Source: a virus. From it: a stretch of 34,477 bases of DNA. Positions within the stretch are counted from its first letter, which is position 1; each line of letters begins with the position of its first letter. The notes beneath the pieces are model-generated. The model worked only from the letters and a program-made list of their open reading frames with translations, had not been told where the DNA came from and searched no databases. Of this stretch, positions 4,705-12,798 are shown one piece after another. The position numbers were made by a program, and so were the translations under genes. The stretch lies in IMG/VR virus record IMGVR_UViG_3300021952_000021, positions 1 to 34,477 of that record; one strand, 5' to 3'.

Positions 4705-6458
4705 ACTTTGATTTAAAACAGTTTTACAAGTTTTGTTCCGAACTCAAGATTGAGACAAAAGAGGAAGGCCTGAAAAAGATGGGCAAACTCTTGGGGACAC
4801 AAACTTACGTGATGGAAGAGATAGACAAGGGGTTAAAAGAAGATGTCCATTTTTTCGTCATCCTCAAAGGCAGGCAACTGGGTATTACAACTGTGTCCTT
4901 GGCTTTGGATTTGTACTGGCAGTTCACCCACCCAGGTTGGCAGGGAACTCTGGTTGCCGATACTGAAGAAAACCGAGACATGTTTAGATCAACACTTGGT
5001 ATGTATATCGAAGGTTTACCGAAAGAATTTAAGATTCCTTTGGTGGCACATAACCGTAACCAAATGGTGCTCAAGAACCGTTCCAGAATCTTCTACCAAA
5101 TTGCTGGAAACAAATCTCGTCTGGGGCAAGGGAAAGCAATTACATATCTTCACGGTACGGAAACAGCTTCCTGGGGGTCAGAAGAAGGTCTAGCCAGCTT
5201 GGTAGCTTCTCTTGCGGAAAAGAACCCTGAACGCCTGTATATGTTTGAGAGTACGGCGCAGGGGTTTAATATGTTCCACGACATGTACAAGACCGCTAAG
5301 AAGGCACGTACACAGAGGGCTATCTTCTGTGGATGGTGGAGGAATGAGTATTACACCGTTCCTGCTGAGTCCAACATCTACAAAGTCTACTGGGATGGCA
5401 AGCTAACCCCTGATGAAAAAGAGTGGGTGAGGGATATTAAGAAACTCTACAACGTCGAAATCAATTCTCGGCAGATGGCGTGGTGGAGATGGAAGATGCA
5501 CGAAGGTATCAAAGATGAGACTTTGATGTACCAAGAGTTTCCTCCTACAGAAGACTATGCTTTTGTGATGACAGGAACTTCCTTCTTTTCTCACAGCCGC
5601 TGTACAGAGTCTGCCAAAGAAAGTAAGAAGCTGGAGTACCAGAACTACCGCTATGTTTTCGGTCAACTGTTTCAGGACACAGAAGTTATCAAGAGCACAG
5701 AGCGCTTGGGGACTTTAAAAGTCTGGGAAGAGCCTGTAGACACCGCCTACTACGTTATAGGTGCTGACCCTGCCTACGGCAGTTCTGACTGGGCTGACAG
5801 GTTCTGTATCCAGGTCTACCGTGTCTACGCAGACGGGATGGATCAAGTTGCGGAGTTTGCAACCTCGGAGATGAACACCTACCAGTTTGCGTGGGTGATT
5901 GCTCACCTTGCTGGCGCTTACAAAAACTCTACCCTGAACCTAGAAGTGAATGGCCCAGGTCAAGCCGTGATTAACGAAATCAGGAACTTGAAACGCATGG
6001 CAAGTGCGATGGGTGGTGCAACAGGTCATGGCTTGATGGACGTGCTTGGCAGCATGACAAACTACATCTGGAGAAGGAATGACACCCTGGGTGGCCTGTC
6101 TAACTCTATCGGATACCTGACAACCACCAACAGTAAAGAGCGCATGTTGCAGTACATGAAAGATTACTTTGAGCGTGGCATGATGAAGATTAAGAGCATG
6201 GATACGCTGGAAGAGATGAAGGGTATCGTGCGGGAAGGTTCTTTCCTGGGTGCGCCTGGACGGGGTAAGGACGACAGGGTGATTGCAACCGCACTGGCAA
6301 CAGTTGCGTGGGCAGAGCAAGTTCAGCCAAGACTCATGGCGGCAAAGATTACCAGAGAGATTAGCAAGGCGATGGATGAATCCACACCTGAAGAACTCGC
6401 TGTAGGACGTAACGTATCTGATTACCTGAAAAGAATAGGCTTGTATGGCAGTGCATGA
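4701..6458 (+). CDS. terL: Terminase large subunit
   Basis: A 585-aa DNA-packaging motor and headful/concatemer nuclease. The ATPase domain shows a Walker A-type loop KGRQLGITT (56-64), a Walker B region around AITYLHGTETASW (146-158) and the coupling motif FESTAQGFN (182-190). The RNase H-like nuclease domain shows D356 in IGADPAYG, E415 in NLEVNGPG and D524/D525 in GRGKDDRVIATALA, the three-acid arrangement of terminase nucleases. The length fits the family. The start overlaps the upstream stop as ATGA, and the end overlaps the glycosyltransferase gene by 14 nt. The packaging type (headful or site-specific) cannot be told from the sequence. Confidence 0.96.
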   Translation: MNFDLKQFYKFCSELKIETKEEGLKKMGKLLGTQTYVMEEIDKGLKEDVHFFVILKGRQLGITTVSLALDLYWQFTHPGWQGTLVADTEENRDMFRSTLGMYIEGLPKEFKIPLVAHNRNQMVLKNRSRIFYQIAGNKSRLGQGKAITYLHGTETASWGSEEGLASLVASLAEKNPERLYMFESTAQGFNMFHDMYKTAKKARTQRAIFCGWWRNEYYTVPAESNIYKVYWDGKLTPDEKEWVRDIKKLYNVEINSRQMAWWRWKMHEGIKDETLMYQEFPPTEDYAFVMTGTSFFSHSRCTESAKESKKLEYQNYRYVFGQLFQDTEVIKSTERLGTLKVWEEPVDTAYYVIGADPAYGSSDWADRFCIQVYRVYADGMDQVAEFATSEMNTYQFAWVIAHLAGAYKNSTLNLEVNGPGQAVINEIRNLKRMASAMGGATGHGLMDVLGSMTNYIWRRNDTLGGLSNSIGYLTTTNSKERMLQYMKDYFERGMMKIKSMDTLEEMKGIVREGSFLGAPGRGKDDRVIATALATVAWAEQVQPRLMAAKITREISKAMDESTPEELAVGRNVSDYLKRIGLYGSA

Positions 6459-7272
6459 CCAACTTACCATCGTGTCTGTCTACGGACACAATAACGGCGC
6501 TAGTGCCATTCCTAGCATCATCAAGAGCATGGAAGAACTCCCAGGCTCCAGAGGCCTCCTTCTGTCCCTGGAGAAGCCTCCAAACCTTCCTAAATACATC
6601 CAGTGGAAGAAGATACACGCTATCAACTACTTGCAGTACAGCGTCTTCATGATGCACTGCCTACAAGCATTCATCAAAACAGATTACTGCTTGATTGTCC
6701 AAAACGATGGTTGGGTGCTTAACGGTAAGAACTTCAAAGATGAGTATTACAACTACGATTACATAGGCGCACCCTCACACTGTGCCTTTCAGTTTGGTGA
6801 CACCAACGAAGCAAGGCTCTTCCTGCACTTCTCATGGGTAGGTGAGAAGGATGTGCGGGTTGTTCAAAACGGTGGGTTCTCCCTGCGTAGCAAGAGGTTC
6901 TTGCAAGCATGTAACAAACATGGCATCGTGCATTTCAACAGCAATGAGATACACGGCTGGAACGAAGATGCACAGCTATCTTCTATCCTGCGTCCTACCT
7001 TGCAGTCTCTAGGCTACAAGTATGCCCCTGACCACATTGCCAAACTCTTTAGCATGGAGTACATGGGCAAGGGATTTCATGAAGATGACTTTGATTTCTC
7101 CCAGTTACTGGGGCATCACGCCCAAACACGTAAGCTGACAGGGGACATGCACGTTGTTGTTGACCGTGACATTACCAATGCTTACGGGGAAATAGAGTTT
7201 ATGGACTACTTGCAAGACAACGGATACACCGTGGAGTATGTGTATGCAGCCCCTGGCGAAGTCAGAGCTTAA
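6445..7272 (+). CDS. DUF5672 glycosyltransferase-like protein
   Basis: A 275-aa protein matching the DUF5672 pattern, a GT-A-like fold otherwise found in bacterial surface-polysaccharide clusters. Landmarks are QNDGW (86-90), YDYIGAP (104-110), NGGFSLRS (142-149), WNEDA (172-176) and LFSMEY (201-206). The Asp in NDGW and the Glu-Asp in NEDA are the likely metal/sugar-nucleotide and catalytic acids. The gene sits between terminase and portal in the late unit, with overlaps on both sides, so it is not a loose late insertion. It could glycosylate virion proteins or the host surface; the target is unknown. Confidence 0.85.
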   Translation: MAVHDQLTIVSVYGHNNGASAIPSIIKSMEELPGSRGLLLSLEKPPNLPKYIQWKKIHAINYLQYSVFMMHCLQAFIKTDYCLIVQNDGWVLNGKNFKDEYYNYDYIGAPSHCAFQFGDTNEARLFLHFSWVGEKDVRVVQNGGFSLRSKRFLQACNKHGIVHFNSNEIHGWNEDAQLSSILRPTLQSLGYKYAPDHIAKLFSMEYMGKGFHEDDFDFSQLLGHHAQTRKLTGDMHVVVDRDITNAYGEIEFMDYLQDNGYTVEYVYAAPGEVRA

Positions 7273-7633
7273 AAGACAGATAAAGAAGTTCCTGCAAGAC
7301 AAGGAAAGAGGTATCTCTGTGAACCTTTTTGCCGAACTTTGCGGGATTACAAGGGTTCATTTGTGGGATGTTTTTGTTCTTGAGCGGGAGCCACTGACAG
7401 AAACAGTCCAAACCCGTGTCAACAGAGCCTACATGCTGTGGAAACAGGGGTATGTGAAGGTCATGAAAAACAAGGACAACACCCGTTTTGTGGACTTCAG
7501 GAAGGTTGCACAACCCCCTGTAATGCCCTCAACGGGGCTAAAAATGACCTCAGAAGGCATCAAAATTCGTGTGGGCATGGTCAACCGACACGATTACAGT
7601 GAATTTGACCTTAACGAACGATTGAGAGGGTAA
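7244..7633 (+). CDS. Putative helix-turn-helix DNA-binding protein
   Basis: A 129-aa protein. Residues about 20-45 (ISVNLFAELCGITRVHLWDVF) have the spacing of a helix-turn-helix, followed by a helix ETVQTRVNRAYMLWKQG as in repressor-like domains. The ATG at 7244 is preferred over 7238 because GGAG lies 7 nt upstream. The C-terminal half is basic and ends in a charged tail. It overlaps the glycosyltransferase end by 29 nt. Between terminase and portal it may regulate late genes or act as the DNA-recognition part of packaging; both are inference. Confidence 0.75.
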   Translation: MQPLAKSELKRQIKKFLQDKERGISVNLFAELCGITRVHLWDVFVLEREPLTETVQTRVNRAYMLWKQGYVKVMKNKDNTRFVDFRKVAQPPVMPSTGLKMTSEGIKIRVGMVNRHDYSEFDLNERLRG

Positions 7634-7634
7634 C

Positions 7635-8120
7635 ATGGGCATTCTGCGAGACTATTACTGCGAATCACACGGTATTTTTGAGGCATGGGAGCCTAACTGC
7701 CCCATGAAACACTGCAAATCAGAAATATCTATCGTTCACCTCAAGCCTGTAGGCATTCGCTCTGACAAAACCAAGCGTACAGACAAGAGCGTCCAGAATT
7801 TAGCCCAGGATTTCAACATGACAGACGTGAAATCTACAAAAGAGGGGGAACACCAGACTGGCTACCTCGTCAGAAACAATAAAACTACCGCAAAAGAGCT
7901 TGCAGAGGCCGCAGAGCGAGAAAAGAACAATCCACGCCCTGGTGACGCAGCAATCTGGGGCGGTGGCGGCAATATCAGCATGAAATCCGTCCTGGGTGGA
8001 CAATTTAAGCCCGTTGCAGACGAATCTGTAGGTGTAAACCCTAAATCATCGGGGAATTTGACAGGGCCACGGGCGTCCACTATTATCAACGACCATGACA
8101 ACCTGCAAATCAAACCATGA
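7635..8120 (+). CDS. Zinc-ribbon-like phage protein
   Basis: A 161-aa protein. The N-terminus has a Cys/His set YYCESHGIFE...NCPMKHC (C9, H12, C22, C27) that could form a small zinc ribbon like the regulatory ribbons seen in many phages. The rest is polar and low in structure, with a Gly-rich patch (AIWGGGGN, about residues 106-113). It starts 1 nt after the previous stop and its stop overlaps the portal start as ATGA. The function is unknown; with the portal directly downstream, a head-assembly role is possible. Confidence 0.78.
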   Translation: MGILRDYYCESHGIFEAWEPNCPMKHCKSEISIVHLKPVGIRSDKTKRTDKSVQNLAQDFNMTDVKSTKEGEHQTGYLVRNNKTTAKELAEAAEREKNNPRPGDAAIWGGGGNISMKSVLGGQFKPVADESVGVNPKSSGNLTGPRASTIINDHDNLQIKP

Positions 8121-9757
8121 GAATCCCTACCAACCCGCTTGATAGGGAACTCTTTTACCTCGACCTGATACAAAAGTGTCTTGTATCACGGGAGGAGCGC
8201 AAGGTTGATAACGCATCTCTGCGAAGCTGGTACTTGTTTGGGAATGGCCCAGACGAAGCGCCAGCTTTGTACAACAAGATATTCCCGCATATTGACCAGC
8301 TAACCTCGTTTCTCTATTCAGCAGAAACCACAAGGTTCAGCATTGATGTTGGTGCTGCCGTTGCAGATTCCGAGCACACCAAAATCCCAACCCTCACCCG
8401 TGCCCTCAACGATGAGTGGCTCAACAGCAACGCAGACCAAGTTTTCTCGCAAGCTACCACCTGGGCACTGGTGTACAACTCCACATTTGTCAAACTCATT
8501 ATCAACAACGGTATCCATCCCTACATGGTTGAACCGTCTTGTATTGGGATGTTGCGGGAAGATACCCCGTACCTTGACAGACAAGAAGCTATCGTCCAGA
8601 CGTACTACATCACCAAGTCGGAACTGTATGCCCGTCTGTACAGTCATCCCAAGCGGGAAGAGATTGTCAACCGTGTGACCTCTACTCAGCATGAGCGCAC
8701 AGAAGTTGCCAACGGTATTGAGCGCATCATCCTCTCGCAATCAAACCCCACCATGTACGGTAACGTCAACCTTGACCTTGCCGGACAGAACCGCTACAAA
8801 GCTACAGTCTCTGAAGACACTGTTGAGATGACAGAGTTATGGGTGTGGAACGATGACACCCAGGACTACCAAGTCGTCACCAAGGCTGACCCCGACGTCA
8901 TCATCTATGACCGTCCTGGCGAACAGGTGTTTATGAAAGGTGAATTGCCTTTCGTTCAGATTTGTCCTAACCCACTGTATGACTACGCCTGGGGCGGCAG
9001 CGAGGTTCAGCGTTTGGTGTTCCTCCAGCAGTTGCGTAACAAGCGCATGACTGAGATTCTTGATTTGCTCTCTAAACAAGTCTCTCCTCCCACTGCGCTG
9101 ATTGGCTTTACAGGCATTCTGGATGAAAAGAATTTTGCTCTTAATCGAGCAGGCGGTGTGCTGGCAACAGACATGCCTAGCGCCAAAGTAGAAAAGATGG
9201 CTCCCACCATTCCTCCTGATTTGTTTAAGGAGATTGGTGAGATTGATTTGATGTTTGAAGAAGCATCAGGTATTGTTTCTGTGTTGCAAGGTCGAGGCGA
9301 GTCGGGGGTGCGCTCTTCTGGTCACGCCTCCCAGTTAGCACGTCTGGGAAGTAGTCGTGCTAAAAAGAGAGCGCTGGTCATTGAAGACAGTCTTGAGAAA
9401 TTAGCCACGCTGTATCTCAAGTGTATGCAGGTCTATGACAATACCCACTTCAAAGACACGAACGGCAACAAGTTTATTGCTGAACAGTTCACCAAAGATT
9501 TTGTTGTGAAAGTGGATGCCCACTCTAACAGCCCAATCTTCATGGAAGACCTGCGCCAGCTTGCTTTCAATTTGTTCAAGTCACAGGTTATTGACAAAGA
9601 ATCCTTGCTTGACCTGCTTGAGCCTCCGATGAAACAGTTGCTCAAAGACCGTCTGAAGAAGATGGAAGAGAAACAAGAGCAGGCTAAAGAAGAGAAGCAA
9701 GCGCAACAGCAAGCCCAAAAAGCTGAAGCTAAACCTCAACTTAAACAGGTGGGATGA
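8117..9757 (+). CDS. Portal protein
   Basis: A 546-aa protein in the position and length range of podovirus-type portals, which form the dodecameric ring for DNA entry and the adaptor docking site. Supporting segments are the mixed alpha/beta core with LFGNGPDEAPALYNKIFPHI near the start, a long loop region, GGSEVQRLVFLQQLRNKRMTEILDLL (the probable stem and clip helices, about residues 293-320), and a Lys/Glu/Gln-rich C-terminal coiled tail (KKMEEKQEQAKEEKQAQQQA). No catalytic motif is expected. The identification rests on context, size and C-terminal pattern; the order terminase-portal-scaffold-capsid is conserved in tailed phages. Confidence 0.9.
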   Translation: MRIPTNPLDRELFYLDLIQKCLVSREERKVDNASLRSWYLFGNGPDEAPALYNKIFPHIDQLTSFLYSAETTRFSIDVGAAVADSEHTKIPTLTRALNDEWLNSNADQVFSQATTWALVYNSTFVKLIINNGIHPYMVEPSCIGMLREDTPYLDRQEAIVQTYYITKSELYARLYSHPKREEIVNRVTSTQHERTEVANGIERIILSQSNPTMYGNVNLDLAGQNRYKATVSEDTVEMTELWVWNDDTQDYQVVTKADPDVIIYDRPGEQVFMKGELPFVQICPNPLYDYAWGGSEVQRLVFLQQLRNKRMTEILDLLSKQVSPPTALIGFTGILDEKNFALNRAGGVLATDMPSAKVEKMAPTIPPDLFKEIGEIDLMFEEASGIVSVLQGRGESGVRSSGHASQLARLGSSRAKKRALVIEDSLEKLATLYLKCMQVYDNTHFKDTNGNKFIAEQFTKDFVVKVDAHSNSPIFMEDLRQLAFNLFKSQVIDKESLLDLLEPPMKQLLKDRLKKMEEKQEQAKEEKQAQQQAQKAEAKPQLKQVG

Positions 9758-9912
9758 TGGCTAAAACCTCACAAGTTGCCCCCAAGTCTGACCAGCCTAG
9801 AGTGAATACCAGCGACCTTAAACGTCTGGATTCTGGCCCTAGCTTGACATACCGTCAGTCAGGGAGTAAAAACATGACAGGGCGTAGTCAGAGGGACTAC
9901 ACTCGTCGTTGA
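9757..9912 (+). CDS. 51-aa basic protein after portal
   Basis: A 51-codon gene beginning MAKTSQVAPKSD and ending SQRDYTRR. It is hydrophilic, Ser/Arg/Lys-rich and probably disordered. Start codons at 9754 and 9757 are in frame; 9757 is chosen for its 7-nt spacing from AGG. Translation is coupled to the portal stop. It is followed at once by two even smaller Arg/Lys-rich ORFs, so this short stretch makes three basic peptides. A DNA- or scaffold-binding role is a guess. Confidence 0.72.
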   Translation: MAKTSQVAPKSDQPRVNTSDLKRLDSGPSLTYRQSGSKNMTGRSQRDYTRR

Positions 9913-9937
9913 CAAACCGGAGAACGCAATGTACAAA
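9909..9937 (+). promoter_or_regulatory. Candidate internal promoter, rightward
   Basis: TTGACA (9909-9914), a 17-nt spacer and TACAAA (9932-9937). It overlaps the stop of the 51-aa gene and the start of the first 13-aa ORF. The identical -35, spacing and -10 recur at 10170-10198, which makes a chance match less likely. Confidence 0.4.
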
Positions 9938-9970
9938 GCTCACAAGCGTGGTCGCAAGACCCGTCGTTAA
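9929..9970 (+). CDS. 13-aa basic micropeptide ORF 1
   Basis: An ORF of 13 codons, MYKAHKRGRKTRR, with a GGAG Shine-Dalgarno 7 nt before the ATG. Eight of the 13 residues are Lys, Arg or His. It is followed 75 bases later by a second 13-codon ORF of the same character with an even better ribosome-binding site. The pair suggests real translated micropeptides, perhaps DNA-condensing or RNA-binding, or leader peptides that set translation of the capsid genes. No homologue is recognised. Confidence 0.5.
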   Translation: MYKAHKRGRKTRR

Positions 9971-10045
9971 GATTTCCGTAACTGGAAATAAGGGTGTGGC
10001 TGCTTCCCCTTGGAAGTAAGTGGCCGCTGCTAAGGAGTCGCTATC

Positions 10046-10087
10046 ATGGCACGTAAAGCACGCAAAGGTCGTAAGAGCCGCAAGTAA
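10046..10087 (+). CDS. 13-aa basic micropeptide ORF 2
   Basis: An ORF of 13 codons, MARKARKGRKSRK, with AAGGAG 8 nt before the ATG, as good a site as the capsid gene has. It resembles the first micro-ORF in length, charge and the K-x-R-K-x-R ending. It is directly followed by hairpins and a promoter for the scaffold/capsid genes, so it could also act as a leader ORF. Confidence 0.55.
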   Translation: MARKARKGRKSRK

Positions 10088-10137
10088 TTCTTGGGGCTAA
10101 CGCCCTTAGAATTGCGGTTTGACCGTTCAAGTTCCAC

Positions 10138-10164
10138 GGGGGGCTGGAATCAAAAATGCCCCCC
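10138..10164 (+). terminator. GC-rich hairpin before capsid cassette
   Basis: GGGGGGC and GCCCCCC form a perfect 7-bp stem around a 13-nt A-rich loop. A smaller GGGC/GCCC hairpin lies just upstream (10094-10105). There is no T-run after the stem, so it may be an mRNA processing or stability element or a pause site rather than a classical terminator. Confidence 0.45.
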
Positions 10165-10169
10165 ACCTA

Positions 10170-10198
10170 TTGACAAAAGGTTTGTAAGTAGTTACAAA
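10170..10198 (+). promoter_or_regulatory. Candidate promoter for scaffold/capsid genes
   Basis: TTGACA (10170-10175), a 17-nt spacer and TACAAA (10193-10198). The last 18 bases are a perfect inverted repeat, TTTGTAA-GTAG-TTACAAA, covering the spacer and -10, so it may carry its own operator or fold as RNA. The first gene starts 19 bases downstream. It sits right after a GC-rich hairpin, a good place for a separate capsid promoter. Confidence 0.5.
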
Positions 10199-10216
10199 CT
10201 CGCCTAAGGAGTCGTT

Positions 10217-10678
10217 ATGAGTGTACCGTCAGACAAGTTAATGGAGTTAATGCGTGGCAGCAGGTCTGCTAGTACGCCTGCTCCGTCGCCTGATGAAACT
10301 CCTATCGGCGGCTCCATGTCAGACGCTGAAACTCCCCCGATGGCCTCGCCCATGTCTACGCCTGAACCCAAGATGGGAAGCAAAGAGGCAGCGATGATTA
10401 ACATCGGTATGGCTATGGACTTGATTGAGCAATCTCTCCCCGCTCTCGGTTCTGAGTCTGAAGAAGGACAAAAAGCATTGTCTGCTATCCGTTCTCTCAC
10501 TGGCGTGATGGGGCCACGGAAAAACAAAACCAACGAATTACAGCAATCTGAGATTCTTCAGATGTTGCAAACTCTCCCCCAGGCAGGTGGCGCAACGCCT
10601 GAAGGAAGAGCGATGGCTCAAGCGCCCGTCCCTGGTATGCCCCCGCAAGGTGGCGCACCTACCCCACCTCAAATGTAA
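10217..10678 (+). CDS. Pro/Met/Ala-rich head-assembly protein, unknown
   Basis: A 153-aa protein with AAGGAG 6 nt before the ATG. The first 55 residues are low-complexity (Ser/Pro/Met/Thr). A helical middle (about 60-125, INIGMAMDLIEQSLPALG and NELQQSEILQMLQTL) follows, and the tail is Pro/Gly/Met-rich. No family is certain. Similar proteins lie between portal and scaffold in related phages and are virion-associated or assembly factors. The stop TAA is part of the next gene's TAAGGAG ribosome-binding site. Confidence 0.8.
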   Translation: MSVPSDKLMELMRGSRSASTPAPSPDETPIGGSMSDAETPPMASPMSTPEPKMGSKEAAMINIGMAMDLIEQSLPALGSESEEGQKALSAIRSLTGVMGPRKNKTNELQQSEILQMLQTLPQAGGATPEGRAMAQAPVPGMPPQGGAPTPPQM

Positions 10679-10688
10679 GGAGTCCAAA

Positions 10689-10871
10689 ATGGATTTGTTC
10701 AAGCCCCGTGGCGCAGCAGCCCCCCGTCGTCCCACTGATAACAATCAGCAGCATGGCGTTATTACCAACACCCCCCGTTTCTCGCAACTGGGTGGCCTGA
10801 ATGGTTCTAACAAGATTGCTAAAGGTGGCATGGCTGTTCAGAAGCCTGCTGACGGCAAAAAAGTCATCTGA
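10689..10871 (+). CDS. 60-aa basic structural-region protein, unknown
   Basis: A 60-aa protein; ATG 10689 is preferred over earlier in-frame starts because TAAGGAG lies 6 nt upstream and the earlier part overlaps the previous gene. It is Gly/Ala/Lys-rich without long helices (MDLFKPRGAAAPRRP, SQLGGLNGSNKIAKGGMA), probably flexible. It lies between two assembly genes in the capsid cassette, so a minor head or assembly protein is plausible. Confidence 0.75.
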   Translation: MDLFKPRGAAAPRRPTDNNQQHGVITNTPRFSQLGGLNGSNKIAKGGMAVQKPADGKKVI

Positions 10872-10892
10872 TAGTGTTAAAGAGGGTACATC

Positions 10893-11423
10893 ATGTCTTT
10901 AGAAAACATTTCTTTAGAAGCTCGTGACGAACTGGCAGCGCTGGCTCAACAGCTTGCCGAGAATCCGAGCACTCGTAAAGAGTTCCTCCGCATGACCAAA
11001 AAGGTCAAGCCGGACTTGCCTATTCCTGAATTGGAAATTGAAGAGTCCACTCACGCTGCTGTCAGCAAGGCAGAACAGCGTGTGCAGCAGCTTGAAGCCA
11101 AGTTGCGGGAGAAAGATGCTCTTGCCGAGTTAGATAAGCGTCGTCAAGCCCTGGTTAAAAAGGGTCTGATTGCGTCTGAAGATGAAGTTAAAGACGTGGA
11201 AAAGATTATGCTGGAGCGTGGTATTACCAATCACGAAACGGCAGCAGAATTTCACCAGTGGATGAAGCAGGCAGCAGTCCCGACTTCTTCTGGATACAAC
11301 CCTCAAGTCATCAACAAGTTTGACTTGAACAAGTATTGGAAGAATCCGGTGGGTGCAGCCCGTGATGAAGCGGTGAGAGCACTCGGTGATTTGCGTAAAC
11401 CTACGCGACCCATCGGTTTGTAA
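10893..11423 (+). CDS. Capsid scaffolding protein (putative)
   Basis: A 176-aa acidic, mostly helical protein directly before the capsid gene. Residues about 52-90 (KAEQRVQQLEAKLREKDALAEL and on) form a coiled coil, and the short basic C-terminus (RALGDLRKPTRPIGL) is the usual capsid-binding end in scaffolds of this type. No protease domain is present. Scaffolds guide procapsid assembly and leave before DNA packaging. The call rests on coiled-coil architecture and position, not on a conserved motif. Confidence 0.8.
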   Translation: MSLENISLEARDELAALAQQLAENPSTRKEFLRMTKKVKPDLPIPELEIEESTHAAVSKAEQRVQQLEAKLREKDALAELDKRRQALVKKGLIASEDEVKDVEKIMLERGITNHETAAEFHQWMKQAAVPTSSGYNPQVINKFDLNKYWKNPVGAARDEAVRALGDLRKPTRPIGL

Positions 11424-11462
11424 GAGGGTATTGTTTTGTCATTTTTGACGTAAGGAGGCCTT

Positions 11463-12464
11463 ATGGCTATTGGCGGCGGCATCCTACCAGCTACGGGGTC
11501 ATCTCAGTTTAATGAACTGACTTACGTAACTCGTAGAGCCTTTATCCCTAAGCTGGTTGTCCAGCTTTACAACTCGACCCCTTTGATGGCTGCACTGATT
11601 GCTAACAGTCAGCAAGCCAGCGGTGGTGTGTCTTCCGTAACCGTGCCTGTTCAGGGCGCTCAGTTTGTTAACGCTCAGTGGTCTGACTACAGCGGCTCGT
11701 TCGCTCAACCGTCTGTCCAGCAGGGTGCTTACAACGCTGAATTCGACCTGAAACTGATGATTTCTCCCGTGCCGTTCCTCGGTATGGAAGGTGCAGTTCA
11801 GCAAGACGCTGCCATTATTCCCCTGATCGAAGCTCGCATGAACGATGCGACCAACGTGATGATGGATGCAATGGCTACTGCCTTGTACAACAACTCTACC
11901 AATACTCAGCAGTTCATCGGTTTGCCTGCTGCCGTTTCTGCCTCTGGCACTTATGGCAACATCAGCCGCTCGTCCTACTCTTGGTGGCAGTCGAAGTCGT
12001 ACAGCGCTGGTGGTGTGAACCCCACCCGTCAAAACGTCCTGCAATACATTTCTGGCACTGTGAAGAACGGTGCTGAAATGCCTAGCTTTGGCGTTTGCGG
12101 CTTTGGTACTTGGACGCTGCTGGCTCAAGACTTTGTCGGTCAAGAACAGTACACCATTACCCCTGGCTCTGGTTTTGATGGCGATAACAACGGCCCTCAC
12201 GCTGCATTCCGTGCGCTGATGGTTGCTGGTGTGCCCATCTATCCTGACCCGTATTGCCCAGAAGGTACGATGTACTTCCTGAACAGCAACTACCTGTCGC
12301 TCTACATCCATGAGCAAGGTTCGTTCGTGTTCACCGGATTTGAGTCTACCCTCCCCAACTGGCAGATTGGCTATGTTGGTGCTGTGCTGATGATTGCCGA
12401 ACTGGTGAACGTCAAGCCTAAGAGCATGACTGTGGTGTCAGGTTACAACTACCTCTCACTGTAA
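11463..12464 (+). CDS. Major capsid protein
   Basis: A 333-aa protein with the best ribosome-binding site of the unit, TAAGGAGG. It has the layout of an HK97-fold capsid protein: an N-terminal arm, a long helix region (AAIIPLIEARMNDATNVMMDAMATALYN, about 118-145), an E-loop-like strand segment, and a beta-rich P-domain end. The length matches small podovirus capsid proteins, and there is no delta domain, consistent with a separate scaffold. Pro/Gly/Asn/Ser content is typical of virion proteins. Its stop TAA is fused to the next gene's Shine-Dalgarno. Confidence 0.9.
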   Translation: MAIGGGILPATGSSQFNELTYVTRRAFIPKLVVQLYNSTPLMAALIANSQQASGGVSSVTVPVQGAQFVNAQWSDYSGSFAQPSVQQGAYNAEFDLKLMISPVPFLGMEGAVQQDAAIIPLIEARMNDATNVMMDAMATALYNNSTNTQQFIGLPAAVSASGTYGNISRSSYSWWQSKSYSAGGVNPTRQNVLQYISGTVKNGAEMPSFGVCGFGTWTLLAQDFVGQEQYTITPGSGFDGDNNGPHAAFRALMVAGVPIYPDPYCPEGTMYFLNSNYLSLYIHEQGSFVFTGFESTLPNWQIGYVGAVLMIAELVNVKPKSMTVVSGYNYLSL

Positions 12465-12474
12465 GGAGTAAGTC

Positions 12475-12798
12475 ATGTCTTTAGCACTTAACAAAATCAT
12501 CCTGGCGGGTGCAACTACCAACTCGGCTGGTGCTTATTTCAGCAACACCACTGTTACGGCTACCAATGCTGGCGCAGTGATTCCTGCTGGTACGTACCTG
12601 ATGTTCCCCACGGCTAACGTGGTGGTGCAGGCTAACAACGGTTCTACCATCTCTACTGTCGTCGCCAACAACACTGGCGGTGTCATTATTTCTGATGGTG
12701 TGAACGTCTATGCCACCTCTACTGTTGCTGGCAACGGCACTGTTGTTCTGTTGACCACCAACGGTGGCATCAACGTCAGCAGCACCTACGCATCGTAA
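12475..12798 (+). CDS. Small Asn/Thr-rich structural protein (decoration-like)
   Basis: A 107-aa protein, almost all beta-prone, with Asn/Thr/Val/Gly repeats (NTTVTATNAG, TISTVVANNTGG). It starts 8 bases after the capsid stop behind TAAGGAG, so it should be made in quantity. Position, size and composition fit a head decoration or head-fibre protein. No sequence family is recognised. The following gene has a similar composition and may form a functional pair with it. Confidence 0.75.
   Translation: MSLALNKIILAGATTNSAGAYFSNTTVTATNAGAVIPAGTYLMFPTANVVVQANNGSTISTVVANNTGGVIISDGVNVYATSTVAGNGTVVLLTTNGGINVSSTYAS

Noticed and set aside
9938-10015. A third short frame between the two micro-ORFs ending in AASPWK-stop
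   Set aside because: Only GTG/TTG starts without ribosome-binding site, and it overlaps the first micro-ORF in another frame.
10125-10136. tRNA T-loop-like GTTCAAGTTCCA
   Set aside because: No matching T-stem, anticodon arm or acceptor stem can be drawn; the bases fit a small CCGT/ACGG hairpin. No tRNA was seen elsewhere either.
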